From NCBI RefSeq assembly GCF_963677575.1, contig NZ_OY782038.1, positions 3,909,501 through 3,973,500 on the forward strand: a stretch of 64,000 nucleotides of DNA, given 5' to 3'. Below, one piece after another: positions 24,771 to 33,149 of the stretch (within the stretch, counting starts at the first letter, position 1; each line of letters opens with the position of its first letter). A program made the translations under genes and the position numbers. The notes under the pieces were generated by a model, which was not told the DNA's origin, made no database searches, and worked only from the letters and a program-made list of their open reading frames with translations. The stretch is from an uncultured Draconibacterium sp. (GTDB lineage Bacteria; Bacteroidota; Bacteroidia; Bacteroidales; Prolixibacteraceae).

Positions 24771-26003
24771 TTAGCTTGCTTTTAATCGCCTGATTCCAGA
24801 TTTATCGATCTGACTTTCGGCGTATTCTTTAGTGATGCGCAATTCTGAAATTTCATCTGATGGCGCATCAAACATGGCATCGTTCATAATGTTTTCACAA
24901 ATCGAACGTAACCCACGTGCACCGAGTTTAAACTCAATTGCTTTGTCAACAATGTATTCCAAAGCTTCTTCGTCAAATTCCAACTCAATTTCATCCAGCT
25001 TAAACAGCTTTTTGTACTGCTTGATAACCGAATTTTTTGGCTCGGTTAAAATGTTGCGCAGCGTTTCTTTGTCTAAAGGATTCAGGTAAGTTAGCACCGG
25101 TAAACGACCGATGATCTCCGGAATCAAGCCAAAAGATTTTAAATCCTGTGGCGACACATATTGAAGCAGGTTTTCGCGCTCAATACGGTCGGCATCTTTT
25201 GCTGCGCTGTAACCAATAACTTTAGTATTTAGTCGGTTGGCAATTTTGCGCTCAATACCATCAAATGCACCACCGCATACAAACAATATATTTTTTGTAT
25301 CAACAGGAATCAGTTTTTGTTCCGGGTGCTTACGTCCTCCCTGTGGCGGAACGTTTACAACCGAACCTTCCAGCAGTTTTAACAAACCTTGCTGAACGCC
25401 TTCGCCTGAAACGTCGCGTGTTATCGATGGATTATCGCTTTTACGAGCGATCTTATCAATCTCGTCAACAAAAACAATTCCGCGCTCGGCAGCTTCAACA
25501 TTGTAATCGGCAGCTTGTAACAGGCGTGTTAACAAACTCTCAATGTCTTCGCCAACATAACCGGCTTCGGTAAGTACCGTTGCATCGACAATAGTAAATG
25601 GAACATGCAACATTTTAGCAATTGTGCGTGCCAGCAACGTTTTTCCGGTACCTGTTTCGCCAACCAAAATAATGTTCGATTTTTCAATCTCGGTCTCGTC
25701 ATCGTCGACTTTTTGTGTCAGTCGTTTGTAATGATTGTAGACCGAAACCGAAAGCACACGTTTGGCGCGATCTTGCCCGATAACGTATTGATCAAGAAAA
25801 TCCTTGATCTCTTTTGGCTTAAGCAGTTTTATGTCATCCAAATCGAAAGAGCTTGATGTTTTCACCTCTTCCTGGATAATCGAATGAGCCTGCTCGGCAC
25901 AACGGTCGCAAATGTGTCCGTCAATCCCTGCAATCAGAAGATTCACTTCTTTCTTTTCCCGTCCGCAAAACGAACACTTGTCCATCTTTTCTTTATTTGA
26001 CAT
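24771..26003 (-). CDS. clpX: ATP-dependent Clp protease ATP-binding subunit
   Basis: A 410-residue AAA+ unfoldase that feeds substrates to ClpP. The N-terminal zinc-binding domain has CSFCGREKKEV and HICDRCAEQA; the AAA+ domain has Walker A GETGTGKTLLART, Walker B IVFVDEIDKIA, the pore loop GYVGED, and the arginine-finger region. The IGF-type loop used for ClpP docking is expected near residue 260 (ERKIANR... segment follows GAFDGI). Its ATG overlaps the clpP stop by one base, so they are translationally coupled. Order tig-clpP-clpX is the conserved protein-quality-control operon. Confidence 0.97.
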   Translation of the reverse strand: MSNKEKMDKCSFCGREKKEVNLLIAGIDGHICDRCAEQAHSIIQEEVKTSSSFDLDDIKLLKPKEIKDFLDQYVIGQDRAKRVLSVSVYNHYKRLTQKVDDDETEIEKSNIILVGETGTGKTLLARTIAKMLHVPFTIVDATVLTEAGYVGEDIESLLTRLLQAADYNVEAAERGIVFVDEIDKIARKSDNPSITRDVSGEGVQQGLLKLLEGSVVNVPPQGGRKHPEQKLIPVDTKNILFVCGGAFDGIERKIANRLNTKVIGYSAAKDADRIERENLLQYVSPQDLKSFGLIPEIIGRLPVLTYLNPLDKETLRNILTEPKNSVIKQYKKLFKLDEIELEFDEEALEYIVDKAIEFKLGARGLRSICENIMNDAMFDAPSDEISELRITKEYAESQIDKSGIRRLKAS

Positions 26004-26677
26004 TATTTGTTATTTCTAACTAAAATTTCATCAATCATACCATAGTCTACTGCTTCCTGTGCGGTCATCCAGTAGTCGCGATCTGAATCTTTTTCGATCT
26101 GATCAAATGTTTGTCCAGAATGATTAGCTAAAATGGTATATAATTCGTTCTTAATCTTTTTGATCTCGCGTGCCGTGATCTCAATATCAGAAGCCTGCCC
26201 CTGAGCACCACCCATTGGTTGGTGGATCATTATTCGGGAATGTGTTAGTGCAGAACGTTTTCCTTTCTGTCCGGCTGTCATCAACACAGCTGCCATCGAT
26301 GCTGCCATACCTGTACAGATAGTTGCAACATCGGCCGAAATATATTGCATGGTATCATAAATGCCTAAACCGGCATAAACAGAACCTCCCGGTGAGTTAA
26401 AATAAATCTGAATGTCTTTTGACGGATCAGTTGACTCGAGGAACAGCAATTGTGCCTGAATAATGTTAGCTACGGTATCATCGATTGGTACGCCAAGGAA
26501 AATAATACGGTCCATCATTAAACGCGAAAACACATCCATTGATGCTACGTTTAACTGACGCTCTTCGATAATTGTTGGCGAAATATAACTGCCGTATGCC
26601 GATGTATATTTGTCCATTGTTAAGCTGCTGATACCAGCATGCTTAGTTGCGTATTTTCTAAATTCGTTGTTGTCCAT
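26003..26677 (-). CDS. clpP: ATP-dependent Clp protease proteolytic subunit
   Basis: A 224-residue serine peptidase of the S14 family. The catalytic triad is Ser127 in GMAASMAAVL, His152 in RIMIHQPMGG, and the Asp of DSDRDYWMTA. It forms a double heptamer with ClpX. The N terminus is some 20-25 residues longer than the mature E. coli enzyme and may be removed by self-processing. It lies between tig and clpX on the same strand, with 115 bases after tig. Confidence 0.97.
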   Translation of the reverse strand: MDNNEFRKYATKHAGISSLTMDKYTSAYGSYISPTIIEERQLNVASMDVFSRLMMDRIIFLGVPIDDTVANIIQAQLLFLESTDPSKDIQIYFNSPGGSVYAGLGIYDTMQYISADVATICTGMAASMAAVLMTAGQKGKRSALTHSRIMIHQPMGGAQGQASDIEITAREIKKIKNELYTILANHSGQTFDQIEKDSDRDYWMTAQEAVDYGMIDEILVRNNK

Positions 26678-26792
26678 TTTATAAGTGCTTGTAAAAAAAT
26701 AACTTTGTAAATACGTTTATCACGATTTACAAAGTTATAAAAAAGATTCATGCTGATGCACTCAGCAAAATATTTTCAGATGATTGCAGTGC

Positions 26793-28154
26793 CTATTGAG
26801 CAGCTTGCATCATTTCATTGAATTTTTCCTGCGATACTTCTTCTTCCTGAATAGTAACTTTTTCTTTCACTACTTCTACAACTTTGTCTTCCAAAAGTTT
26901 TTTGTAGATGCGTTCTTTTTCTTCAGGTTTTTCAAGCATCATTTTAGCAAACGATTCCAGCTGCTCCTCTGGTGCATTGTTGATTCCGTACTGCTGAAAC
27001 TGTGCCATCGCCATTTGCTTGGCAAAGTCTTCAGCTTCGTCAGCTTCAACTTTCAATTCGTTTTCTTTTGCAATCTCGTCTTTAATCAATTGCCATTTCA
27101 AATCAAGAATAAATGCAGGGAATTCGTTTTCGATTTGCTCCTGTGTTAATTCTTTGTTTACAGCCACTAACCAACGTTTCAAAAATTCCTCCGGCATTTC
27201 CAGAGCAGTTTTTTCAACCAGCGCATCGCGGGTGTCTAGTGCAAATTTATGATCGGATGAGAATACCAGGTTTTTGGACAGGTCTTCTTTAATTTTTGCT
27301 TTGAAATCGTCAAGCGTTTTCACCTCAGTCTCTTCGCCGTAAACTTTTTTGAATAATTCTTCATTCAATTCAGCTTGTTGGAACTGAAGGATTTCAGTTA
27401 CTGTGTATCTGAAATCACTTTCCAAAGTGTCAGCTTCTTCATGCTTAATGTTCAGCATGTGCGAAACTTCGTGGTTATTTTCGAAAGCTTTTATCGGGTT
27501 GAAAACGATAATGTCGTCTTTTTTGCAGCCGATAAATGCGTTTTTAATTTCTTCGTCTTTGATTTTGTCAACCGCTAAGAGAACACCTTCAGGAGCAATT
27601 CCGCCTTCAACTTCGTTGCCTTCATTGTCAAGCTGAACAAAATTACCGCGAACAGTGCTGTCTTCTTTTGCTTCTTCGGCAGTAACATTTTCGCCCAATT
27701 GAGAAGATGCCATATCAACCTGCTGCTGAATCATGTCGTCAGAAACGGCAATGTTGTAATAGGTGTATTTACTTCGTTTGTCGAGCGATACTTTTACTTC
27801 AGGAGCTAAAGCTACGTCGAAAGTAAACTCAAACGACTCATCTTTTTCCCAGTCGATTGGTTTTTGTTTTTCCTCGTTTGGCATCGGCTCGCCAAGTACA
27901 GGCAGTTTTTCATCAATCATGTATTTCGATAGGTTTTGAGAGATCAATTTATTTACCTCTTCAACCAAAACAGCTGTTCCAAATCTCTTTTTGATAAGGC
28001 CTGCCGGAACTTTGCCGGGGCGGAATCCTGGAATTGTAGCTTTTTGACGATAGTCTTTTAAAACATCGGCAACTTGTTTTTCATAGTCGGTTTTTTCGAT
28101 TGTAAGGTTGATTACCGCATTAACCTGGTCGATGTTTTCTAAATTAATATTCAT
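26793..28154 (-). CDS. tig: Trigger factor
   Basis: A 453-residue ribosome-bound chaperone. The N-terminal ribosome-binding domain contains PGFRPGKVPAGLIKKRFG (the signature loop being GFRxGKxP). A PPIase-like middle region and the helical C-terminal domain follow. The start is the ATG at 28154 (MNINLENIDQ); the frame stays open upstream, but that part lies across the tRNA terminator and tRNA-Leu and is not coding. Compared with E. coli (432 residues) the length is normal. It heads the tig-clpP-clpX run. Confidence 0.93.
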   Translation of the reverse strand: MNINLENIDQVNAVINLTIEKTDYEKQVADVLKDYRQKATIPGFRPGKVPAGLIKKRFGTAVLVEEVNKLISQNLSKYMIDEKLPVLGEPMPNEEKQKPIDWEKDESFEFTFDVALAPEVKVSLDKRSKYTYYNIAVSDDMIQQQVDMASSQLGENVTAEEAKEDSTVRGNFVQLDNEGNEVEGGIAPEGVLLAVDKIKDEEIKNAFIGCKKDDIIVFNPIKAFENNHEVSHMLNIKHEEADTLESDFRYTVTEILQFQQAELNEELFKKVYGEETEVKTLDDFKAKIKEDLSKNLVFSSDHKFALDTRDALVEKTALEMPEEFLKRWLVAVNKELTQEQIENEFPAFILDLKWQLIKDEIAKENELKVEADEAEDFAKQMAMAQFQQYGINNAPEEQLESFAKMMLEKPEEKERIYKKLLEDKVVEVVKEKVTIQEEEVSQEKFNEMMQAAQ

Positions 28155-28184
28155 GATGATAAATTTTTTTATACCCCTAAAATG

Positions 28185-28227
28185 CAAAAAACGCCAACCT
28201 ATCTTTATCAAGGTCGGCGGTTTTTTT
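28185..28227 (-). terminator. Terminator between tRNA-Leu and tig
   Basis: On the minus strand a 9-base stem CGCCGACCT/AGGTTGGCG (28192-28200 and 28211-28219, one G-U pair) is followed by T6. It ends the tRNA-Leu transcript, or lets part of it read into tig. Confidence 0.8.
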
Positions 28228-28230
28228 GAG

Positions 28231-28312
28231 TGCGGATGAAGGGACTCGAACCCCCACGTCATAAGACACTAGATCCTAAGTCTAGCGCGTCTACCAATTC
28301 CGCCACATCCGC
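28231..28312 (-). tRNA. tRNA-Leu (anticodon TAG)
   Basis: The minus strand folds into a full cloverleaf: acceptor GCGGATG/CATCCGC, a D arm with GGCGGAATTGGTAGACGC, anticodon stem CTAGA/TCTAG with loop CTTAGGA, a long variable arm of the class II type, and the T arm GGGGGTTCGAGTCCC. The anticodon TAG reads CUN Leu codons. The discriminator base is A and the CCA end is not encoded. Confidence 0.96.
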
Positions 28313-28323
28313 GAATTGCGGCG

Positions 28324-28352
28324 CAAAGATATATAAAAAATTTATTTTGCAA
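28324..28352 (-). promoter_or_regulatory. Promoter of tRNA-Leu
   Basis: On the minus strand TATCTTTG (28331-28324) matches the -7 consensus TAnnTTTG, with TTG 18 bases upstream as a -33 box. It ends 12 bases before the tRNA 5' end. Confidence 0.6.
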
Positions 28353-28471
28353 TAAATTCCGCAAGAAAAATTCGGAAGTAAGTTTTATTTAACAATCAAT
28401 ACTTTGTTCTGAAAGTCCTTTTCTGAAATTCTTCCCCGTCAATTACATCCCCCGGCTTCCTTTGTCAGCCA

Positions 28472-28541
28472 CCTCCTTCAAAAGGAGGAATAGCTATATT
28501 CTGCTGCGCTGAAACCGTGAGAATTCCCCTTTGAAGGGGAA
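28472..28541. repeat. Two perfect short hairpins, dispersed-repeat-like
   Basis: CCTCCTT-CAA-AAGGAGG lies at 28472-28488, and TTCCCCTT-TG-AAGGGGAA at 28524-28541. Sequences of this CCTCC...GGAGG / CCCCTTTGAAGGGG kind are common as intergenic repeats in Bacteroidota (family knowledge). They occupy the 290-base gap between tRNA-Leu and oxyR, where no ORF is evident. Confidence 0.5.
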
Positions 28542-28602
28542 AAGAAGGGGATGAACCCCCCATTCATTTCTAATCAATATTCTGCGAATAATAAATCTTA
28601 TT

Positions 28603-29544
28603 TTAGCGCCATTCAACAATTGTTCCCCGGTTTTCGTCCTGTAATTCATCCGGAATTGAGTCTTTAATTTCGCGCCAAAGCAGATTTATTAATTTATGTT
28701 TAGCGTAATGTCGCGAGTAAACCAAACTAACTTCACGTAGTGGTTTTATGTTGGTGAAATTTTCAACGTTGTAGGCTCTTTTTTGCGACATGGTAGCTTT
28801 TGCCAACTCCGGAATAAGTGTTATTCCTCCTTCGCGGTCAACAATGTTCATTAATGTTTCCAGCGACCCGGCTTCGAAATGGAAAGGTAACTCACTGTCG
28901 GTTGTTCCCAGGTACGAACACAGGTTAATTACCTGGTCGCGGAAACAGTGTCCGTCGCTCAATAGCCAAATTTCGGGTGTTGCAATGTCTTCAACTGTAA
29001 TTTCTTTTTGCTTGTGCAGCTTGTGTCCGCTGTTGGCATAAATCAACATTTCCTCGTAAAAAATTGGCTTTTCGAGTATCTTCTCTTCGTGCAGGGGAGT
29101 TACTAAAATACCAACATCAATAAGGTCTTTGTGCAAAAGATTGATAATATTTTCGGTGGTTGCTTCCACCACTTTAATGAAAATATTCGGGTATTTCTTT
29201 TTGTAATTTCCAACAAAAATAGGGAGTAAATAAGGTGCCAGCGTTGGAATAATACCAATGCGTAACATTCCTGAAACCTGGTTCTTATGGTCTTTTACAA
29301 TGTTGTTTATCTCTTCGGCCTGTTTTAAAACTATCCGGGCTTGCTCAATAATTCGTACACCAACATCGGTAGGAATAAGCGGTTGTTTACTTCTGTCGAA
29401 AATAATAATCTCGAGGTCTTCTTCCAGCTTTTTAATTTGCATGGAAAGCGTTGGCTGCGTAATAAAACATGCCTCGGCAGCTTTGCCAAAATGACGATGA
29501 GTGTCAACGGCAACTATGTACTCTAATTGGGTTAGGGTAACCAT
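28603..29544 (-). CDS. oxyR: Hydrogen-peroxide-sensing LysR-type regulator
   Basis: A 313-residue LysR-family regulator. The N-terminal winged helix has FGKAAEACFITQPTLSMQIKKLE. The effector domain carries the OxyR redox pair: Cys200 in SDGHCFRDQ and Cys209 in INLCSYLG, with the same nine-residue spacing and GHCxRDQ context as Cys199/Cys208 of E. coli OxyR. Peroxide would oxidise this pair to a disulfide and turn the protein into an activator of catalase and peroxidase genes. None of the usual targets is adjacent. It is separated from its neighbours by more than 100 bases on each side. Confidence 0.93.
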   Translation of the reverse strand: MVTLTQLEYIVAVDTHRHFGKAAEACFITQPTLSMQIKKLEEDLEIIIFDRSKQPLIPTDVGVRIIEQARIVLKQAEEINNIVKDHKNQVSGMLRIGIIPTLAPYLLPIFVGNYKKKYPNIFIKVVEATTENIINLLHKDLIDVGILVTPLHEEKILEKPIFYEEMLIYANSGHKLHKQKEITVEDIATPEIWLLSDGHCFRDQVINLCSYLGTTDSELPFHFEAGSLETLMNIVDREGGITLIPELAKATMSQKRAYNVENFTNIKPLREVSLVYSRHYAKHKLINLLWREIKDSIPDELQDENRGTIVEWR

Positions 29545-29659
29545 GGCGTAAGTCGATTTTTGATTTAAAGATAGAAAAAATCTATAATTATGAGTGTTAA
29601 ATTGGGTTAATTCAACTTAGTAAAATGAATGTTAATAAGACCAAAGTAAAACTAAAATG

Positions 29660-30175
29660 TTAGAGACTGGTTTGCTGGCGATACCACTCGAATGCTGCAA
29701 CCGATAATGCATTAGAAATATTTAACGATTTACACCCTCCGGGCATGGGAATATAGACACTTTTATCTGCCATTTTAATAACGTTTTCCGGAAGCCCGTG
29801 CGATTCGCTTCCGGCAAGCAGTATGGTTTTTGGTGGCAGTTTTTCGCGGTAAATATTTGTGGCTCCGTCGCAGGTTTCTACAATGGTGAGCTGAAAACCG
29901 GCACCCAGTAGTTCAATAAAATCGTTTTCGGAGATAAAGCGCCACTTCATCTGGTCGTACGAAAATCCGGCTGTCTTTTTAATCTTCGATTCACGATGAT
30001 TTTCTGTTTCCCGTACAAACAACACTTCCTGAGCTCCAAGATTATGAGCCAGCCGAATGATTTTTCCGATATTTTCAGAATTCGACAAGTGCCAGGCCGC
30101 AATTATTATGGCACTCGTTTCGGGAAATTTCTCTTCATTTTTTGCATTAAAAAACTGTACGGAATTGGTGTTCAT
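29660..30175 (-). CDS. TrmH/SpoU-family RNA 2'-O-methyltransferase
   Basis: A 171-residue SPOUT methyltransferase. The three family motifs are present: motif 1 NSENIGKIIRLAHNLG, motif 2 ILLAGSESHGLPENV, and motif 3 VYIPMPGGCKSLNISNALSVA, which form the trefoil-knot SAM site. The short length suggests a catalytic core without an extra RNA-binding domain, as in TrmL or TrmH-like enzymes; the target RNA is not known. It is divergent from the lipoprotein gene at 30238. Confidence 0.88.
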   Translation of the reverse strand: MNTNSVQFFNAKNEEKFPETSAIIIAAWHLSNSENIGKIIRLAHNLGAQEVLFVRETENHRESKIKKTAGFSYDQMKWRFISENDFIELLGAGFQLTIVETCDGATNIYREKLPPKTILLAGSESHGLPENVIKMADKSVYIPMPGGCKSLNISNALSVAAFEWYRQQTSL

Positions 30176-30190
30176 AATAATAAACCGGCT

Positions 30191-30222
30191 TTTCTTCGTT
30201 ACTATTTAAAATGCTACTTTTG
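30191..30222 (+). promoter_or_regulatory. Candidate promoter of the lipoprotein gene
   Basis: TACTTTTG (30215-30222) fits the -7 consensus and TTTC (30191-30194) lies 20 bases upstream, the same arrangement as before gpmI. Confidence 0.45.
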
Positions 30223-30237
30223 TACAAAAGATTAAAG

Positions 30238-31032
30238 ATGAAGATTTCTGCTCAATACATGGTACTTTTAGTGCTAATAATTTTTGTTTCATGTGGTCCG
30301 TCGGATGAAGATAAGGCGCGTGTAAAGATCGATCTGGCGAAAAACCTGCTGGCGAAAAACGATACGGCTGAAGCTATTCGCCAATTAGACAGTATTCCGA
30401 AACTGTATCCAGAGGCCATGTATTCGGCCAACGCGGCTAAAAATCTGTTGCAGGAAGTTCGTTTTGAGGTAATGCAAAGGAAAGAGGCAGAGCTTGATTC
30501 GGTTGAAGTTAAGGTTGCAGAGCTGGAAAAATCATTTGTAAAAGAGGAGACTGAATTTGACCGATATACGCAATACACTCACAAGCGGCAGACTTTCAAA
30601 AGAGCGTGGGATCGTTCGTACATTCAGGTTCATTTAGACGAGCGCGGAGAATTGTATTTAAGCAGTAATTATCACGGCGAAAACTGGTTAAATCACACCG
30701 GACTTCGGGTGTACGATAGCGGTGATGATGCTAAAACCGATACAATTCCGATTGGCTCGGTTGATAACCACCGCAGTGATTTTATGGAAGCAAAATGGGA
30801 AAAGGTTTCGTACCGAAACGGGAAAGACAACGGTGTGATTGAATTTATTGCCAATAATGTAGACCGCAACCTGAAAGCTGTTTTTCTGGGTAACGAGTAC
30901 TATTACATTATTCTGGAAACATACGATAAAGAGGCTGTTCGTGATGCGCTGGCCTTGTCGAAAGCCATTAAAAAGCGCAATAAGTTGGAGCAGGAAGTAA
31001 AATCGCTGGGGCAAAAGATTAATATTCAATAG
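30238..31032 (+). CDS. Lipoprotein with coiled-coil segment, function unknown
   Basis: A 264-residue protein. The ATG at 30238 starts a lipoprotein signal with lipobox FVSC (Cys20). Residues about 25-70 contain a TPR-like stretch (ARVKIDLAKNLLAKNDTAEAIRQLDSIPKLYP), followed by a charged coiled coil (about 85-115), and then a beta-rich domain with YIQVHLDERGELYLSSNYHG. I do not recognise a named family, though TPR-like lipoproteins of this shape are common in Bacteroidota. It stands alone between the divergent methyltransferase gene and the glycoside hydrolase pseudogene. Confidence 0.7.
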   Translation: MKISAQYMVLLVLIIFVSCGPSDEDKARVKIDLAKNLLAKNDTAEAIRQLDSIPKLYPEAMYSANAAKNLLQEVRFEVMQRKEAELDSVEVKVAELEKSFVKEETEFDRYTQYTHKRQTFKRAWDRSYIQVHLDERGELYLSSNYHGENWLNHTGLRVYDSGDDAKTDTIPIGSVDNHRSDFMEAKWEKVSYRNGKDNGVIEFIANNVDRNLKAVFLGNEYYYIILETYDKEAVRDALALSKAIKKRNKLEQEVKSLGQKINIQ

Positions 31033-31111
31033 TCTCCCAGAAGCAAATGCAAGTGTTTAGATGAGTTTTCTTTGATAAATCTTACAATTCCCACCTATTA
31101 AATCAAATTAA

Positions 31112-32329
31112 ATGCAGGGGAAGGCATTGTATGTTTTTATCGCGTTCATTTTTCTTCTCACTTTTACGGGATGTAGCCATAAAATCCCCGAAAACCTTAG
31201 TGTTGAGGCATTGCCGATAGATGCTGTGGTAAATGGAAGTATTCTTACCGGGCCTTCGGTGCTTAATGATCCCGAACGTTTTGTTTGGGGCGGCAGCGTA
31301 TTAAAAGGCGACGACGGGAAATACCACATGATTTATAATACTTTTGAGTGTGGGATTCGTTACCGGCATTTACCAACGGTTGGGTGTTAGATTCGAAACT
31401 GGCTTATGCTGTTTCTGATTATCCAGACCACAATTTTGAGTTTAAAAAGATTGTATTGCGTGGCATGCGTTGGAAGGTGACAGTGCGGCCTGGGACGCTC
31501 AAATGGTGTCGAATCCGCATCTGAAAAAGTTCAATGGAAAATATTATCTGGATTATATTGGCTCGAAGGATCCCGGCGTTCAGCCCGTGGGATCGCCCGG
31601 TGAAAAGCTGAACAAACGCAATCGTGTTCAGCAAAACCAAAAAATTGCAGTAATTGAATTTGATAGTTTCGAAGACTTGATGGAAGGTAATTCTAGCCGT
31701 CCTGACGAGCCTTTGTTAGCGCCACGAACCCGGGTAAAAATGACAATATTGTCAATCCTTCGTCTGCAGGAACACAACCAAAACCCGACAACATTATTGT
31801 GGTGAATCCTTCGGTAACTTACCGTCCATCCGACCGAGAATACCTGTTGTATTTTAAAGGAAACCTGTACGATCCAAACTGGCGTGGTGTGCATGGCGTT
31901 GCGATTTCCGATTCGCCAACGGGGCCATTTACACTGCTTGATGATCTGATTTTCGATTTCAGAACGGAAGACGGAAAAATCGCATCGGCAGAAGATCCGT
32001 ATGTTTGGTATCATAAAACGCAGCAGAAATTTTATGCAGTTTTTAAGGATTTTTCAGGAAAAATAACCGGAGCAGATCCCGGTTTGGCAATTCTTGAATC
32101 CATCGACGGAATAAAATGGACGAAACCTGCCGAGCCGTTTTTTATGAAAAAGCAAGTGGTGCTGCAATCGGGTGACACCATAAAAGTAAACCGTCTGGAA
32201 CGTCCGCAATTGTTAATTGACGAAGAAGGTAATCCGCAGGTTCTTTACGCTGCCTGTTCCATTACCGATATCAACCCAACCAAAAAGGGCGAGTCGTTTA
32301 ATGTGCAAATCCCGCTTCGGAAAAAGTAA
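31112..32329 (+). pseudogene. Frameshifted glycoside hydrolase (GH43/GH117-like five-blade propeller) lipoprotein
   Basis: A secreted hydrolase gene is split over several frames. Frame a (from 31112) gives a lipoprotein signal with lipobox FTGC and GGSVLKGDDGKYHMIYN. After about 31350 homology continues in another frame (AFTNGWVLDSKLAYAVSDYP); after about 31460 in a third (EGDSAAWDAQMVSNPHLKKF, GKYYLDYIGSKDPG); and after about 31722 back in the first (NPSVTYRPSDREYLLYFKG to the stop at 32329). The WDA...NPH, YYLDYIG and SAEDPYVW motifs fit beta-propeller glycosidases acting on plant or algal polysaccharides. At least three indels make a working protein unlikely, unless they are sequencing errors. 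Confidence 0.75.
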
Positions 32330-32411
32330 GGGAATTCTATTATTTTTGGCCCCGGAATTATAGCCAACAAAACCAAAAGATTTACGGACAACTAACAATT
32401 TATTTATTCGC

Positions 32412-32984
32412 ATGACCCAAAATACCAGCAGAGCAAAGCAAGCAAAACTGATTCGGAATTTCAGAAAAGTACACCGGATTACAGGCGTTATATTATTTGT
32501 CTTTTTCTTATTCGTATCCGTTTCCGGAATTTTATTGACGTGGAAGAAGAACAGTGGTGGCCTTATTTTGGCAAAAACACAAAAGGGAACTTCAGCTGAG
32601 TTGAGCGAATGGTTGCCCATCGACAGTTTACACTCGATTGCCCTTCATGTTTACCACGATTCTATTTCTGCTGAAAGAGTACCCGAACTGGATAAAATAG
32701 ATGTTCGGCAAAACAAAGGAATGGTAAAATTCGTGTTTGAAGAAGGCTACTGGGGAGTTCAGTTAGACGGTGCCACGGGAGCGGTTTTGCAAATTGAACG
32801 CCGCTGGTCTGATTTAATTGAAAATATACACGACGGTTCAGTGCTCGATCACTGGTTTCGCACCGATGGCGTGTTAAAGCTTTTGTATTCCAGCATTACC
32901 GGTTTGGCATTGTTGTTATTTAGTGTAACCGGATTTTGGTTGTGGTATGGGCCAAAACGTATGCGGAAGAAATTGGAACGCTGA
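32412..32984 (+). CDS. PepSY-associated transmembrane protein
   Basis: A 190-residue inner-membrane protein. A helix follows the HRITG motif (RKVHRITGVILFVFFLFVSVSGILL), then an extracytoplasmic PepSY-like region (about 70-145), and a second helix at about 150-175 (LLYSSITGLALLLFSVTGFWLWYG). This is a short form of the PepSY_TM family, found near iron-uptake and reductase genes; the histidines in HRITG and IHDGS could bind heme (inference). No iron-uptake gene is adjacent; the gene directly follows the hydrolase pseudogene. Confidence 0.82.
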   Translation: MTQNTSRAKQAKLIRNFRKVHRITGVILFVFFLFVSVSGILLTWKKNSGGLILAKTQKGTSAELSEWLPIDSLHSIALHVYHDSISAERVPELDKIDVRQNKGMVKFVFEEGYWGVQLDGATGAVLQIERRWSDLIENIHDGSVLDHWFRTDGVLKLLYSSITGLALLLFSVTGFWLWYGPKRMRKKLER

Positions 32985-33149
32985 TCATGCAGGTTTTGTG
33001 GATTTTCACGGATTTGGAATTATTAAGTTTGGTTAAGTTGATTCGTCTGAAAAACTGGTGAAGAAAAAAATCTCAAATCACTGTTCCGGTTTCGCGGATG
33101 GCAAAAAATGTAAAACAAGTTGAAAAATGGAGTGTTGCGAGATTTTGTA

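Noticed and set aside
28155..28262. An N-terminal extension of trigger factor is open for 36 codons.
   Set aside because: It lies across a terminator and part of tRNA-Leu, and the conserved family start is MNINLENID at 28154.
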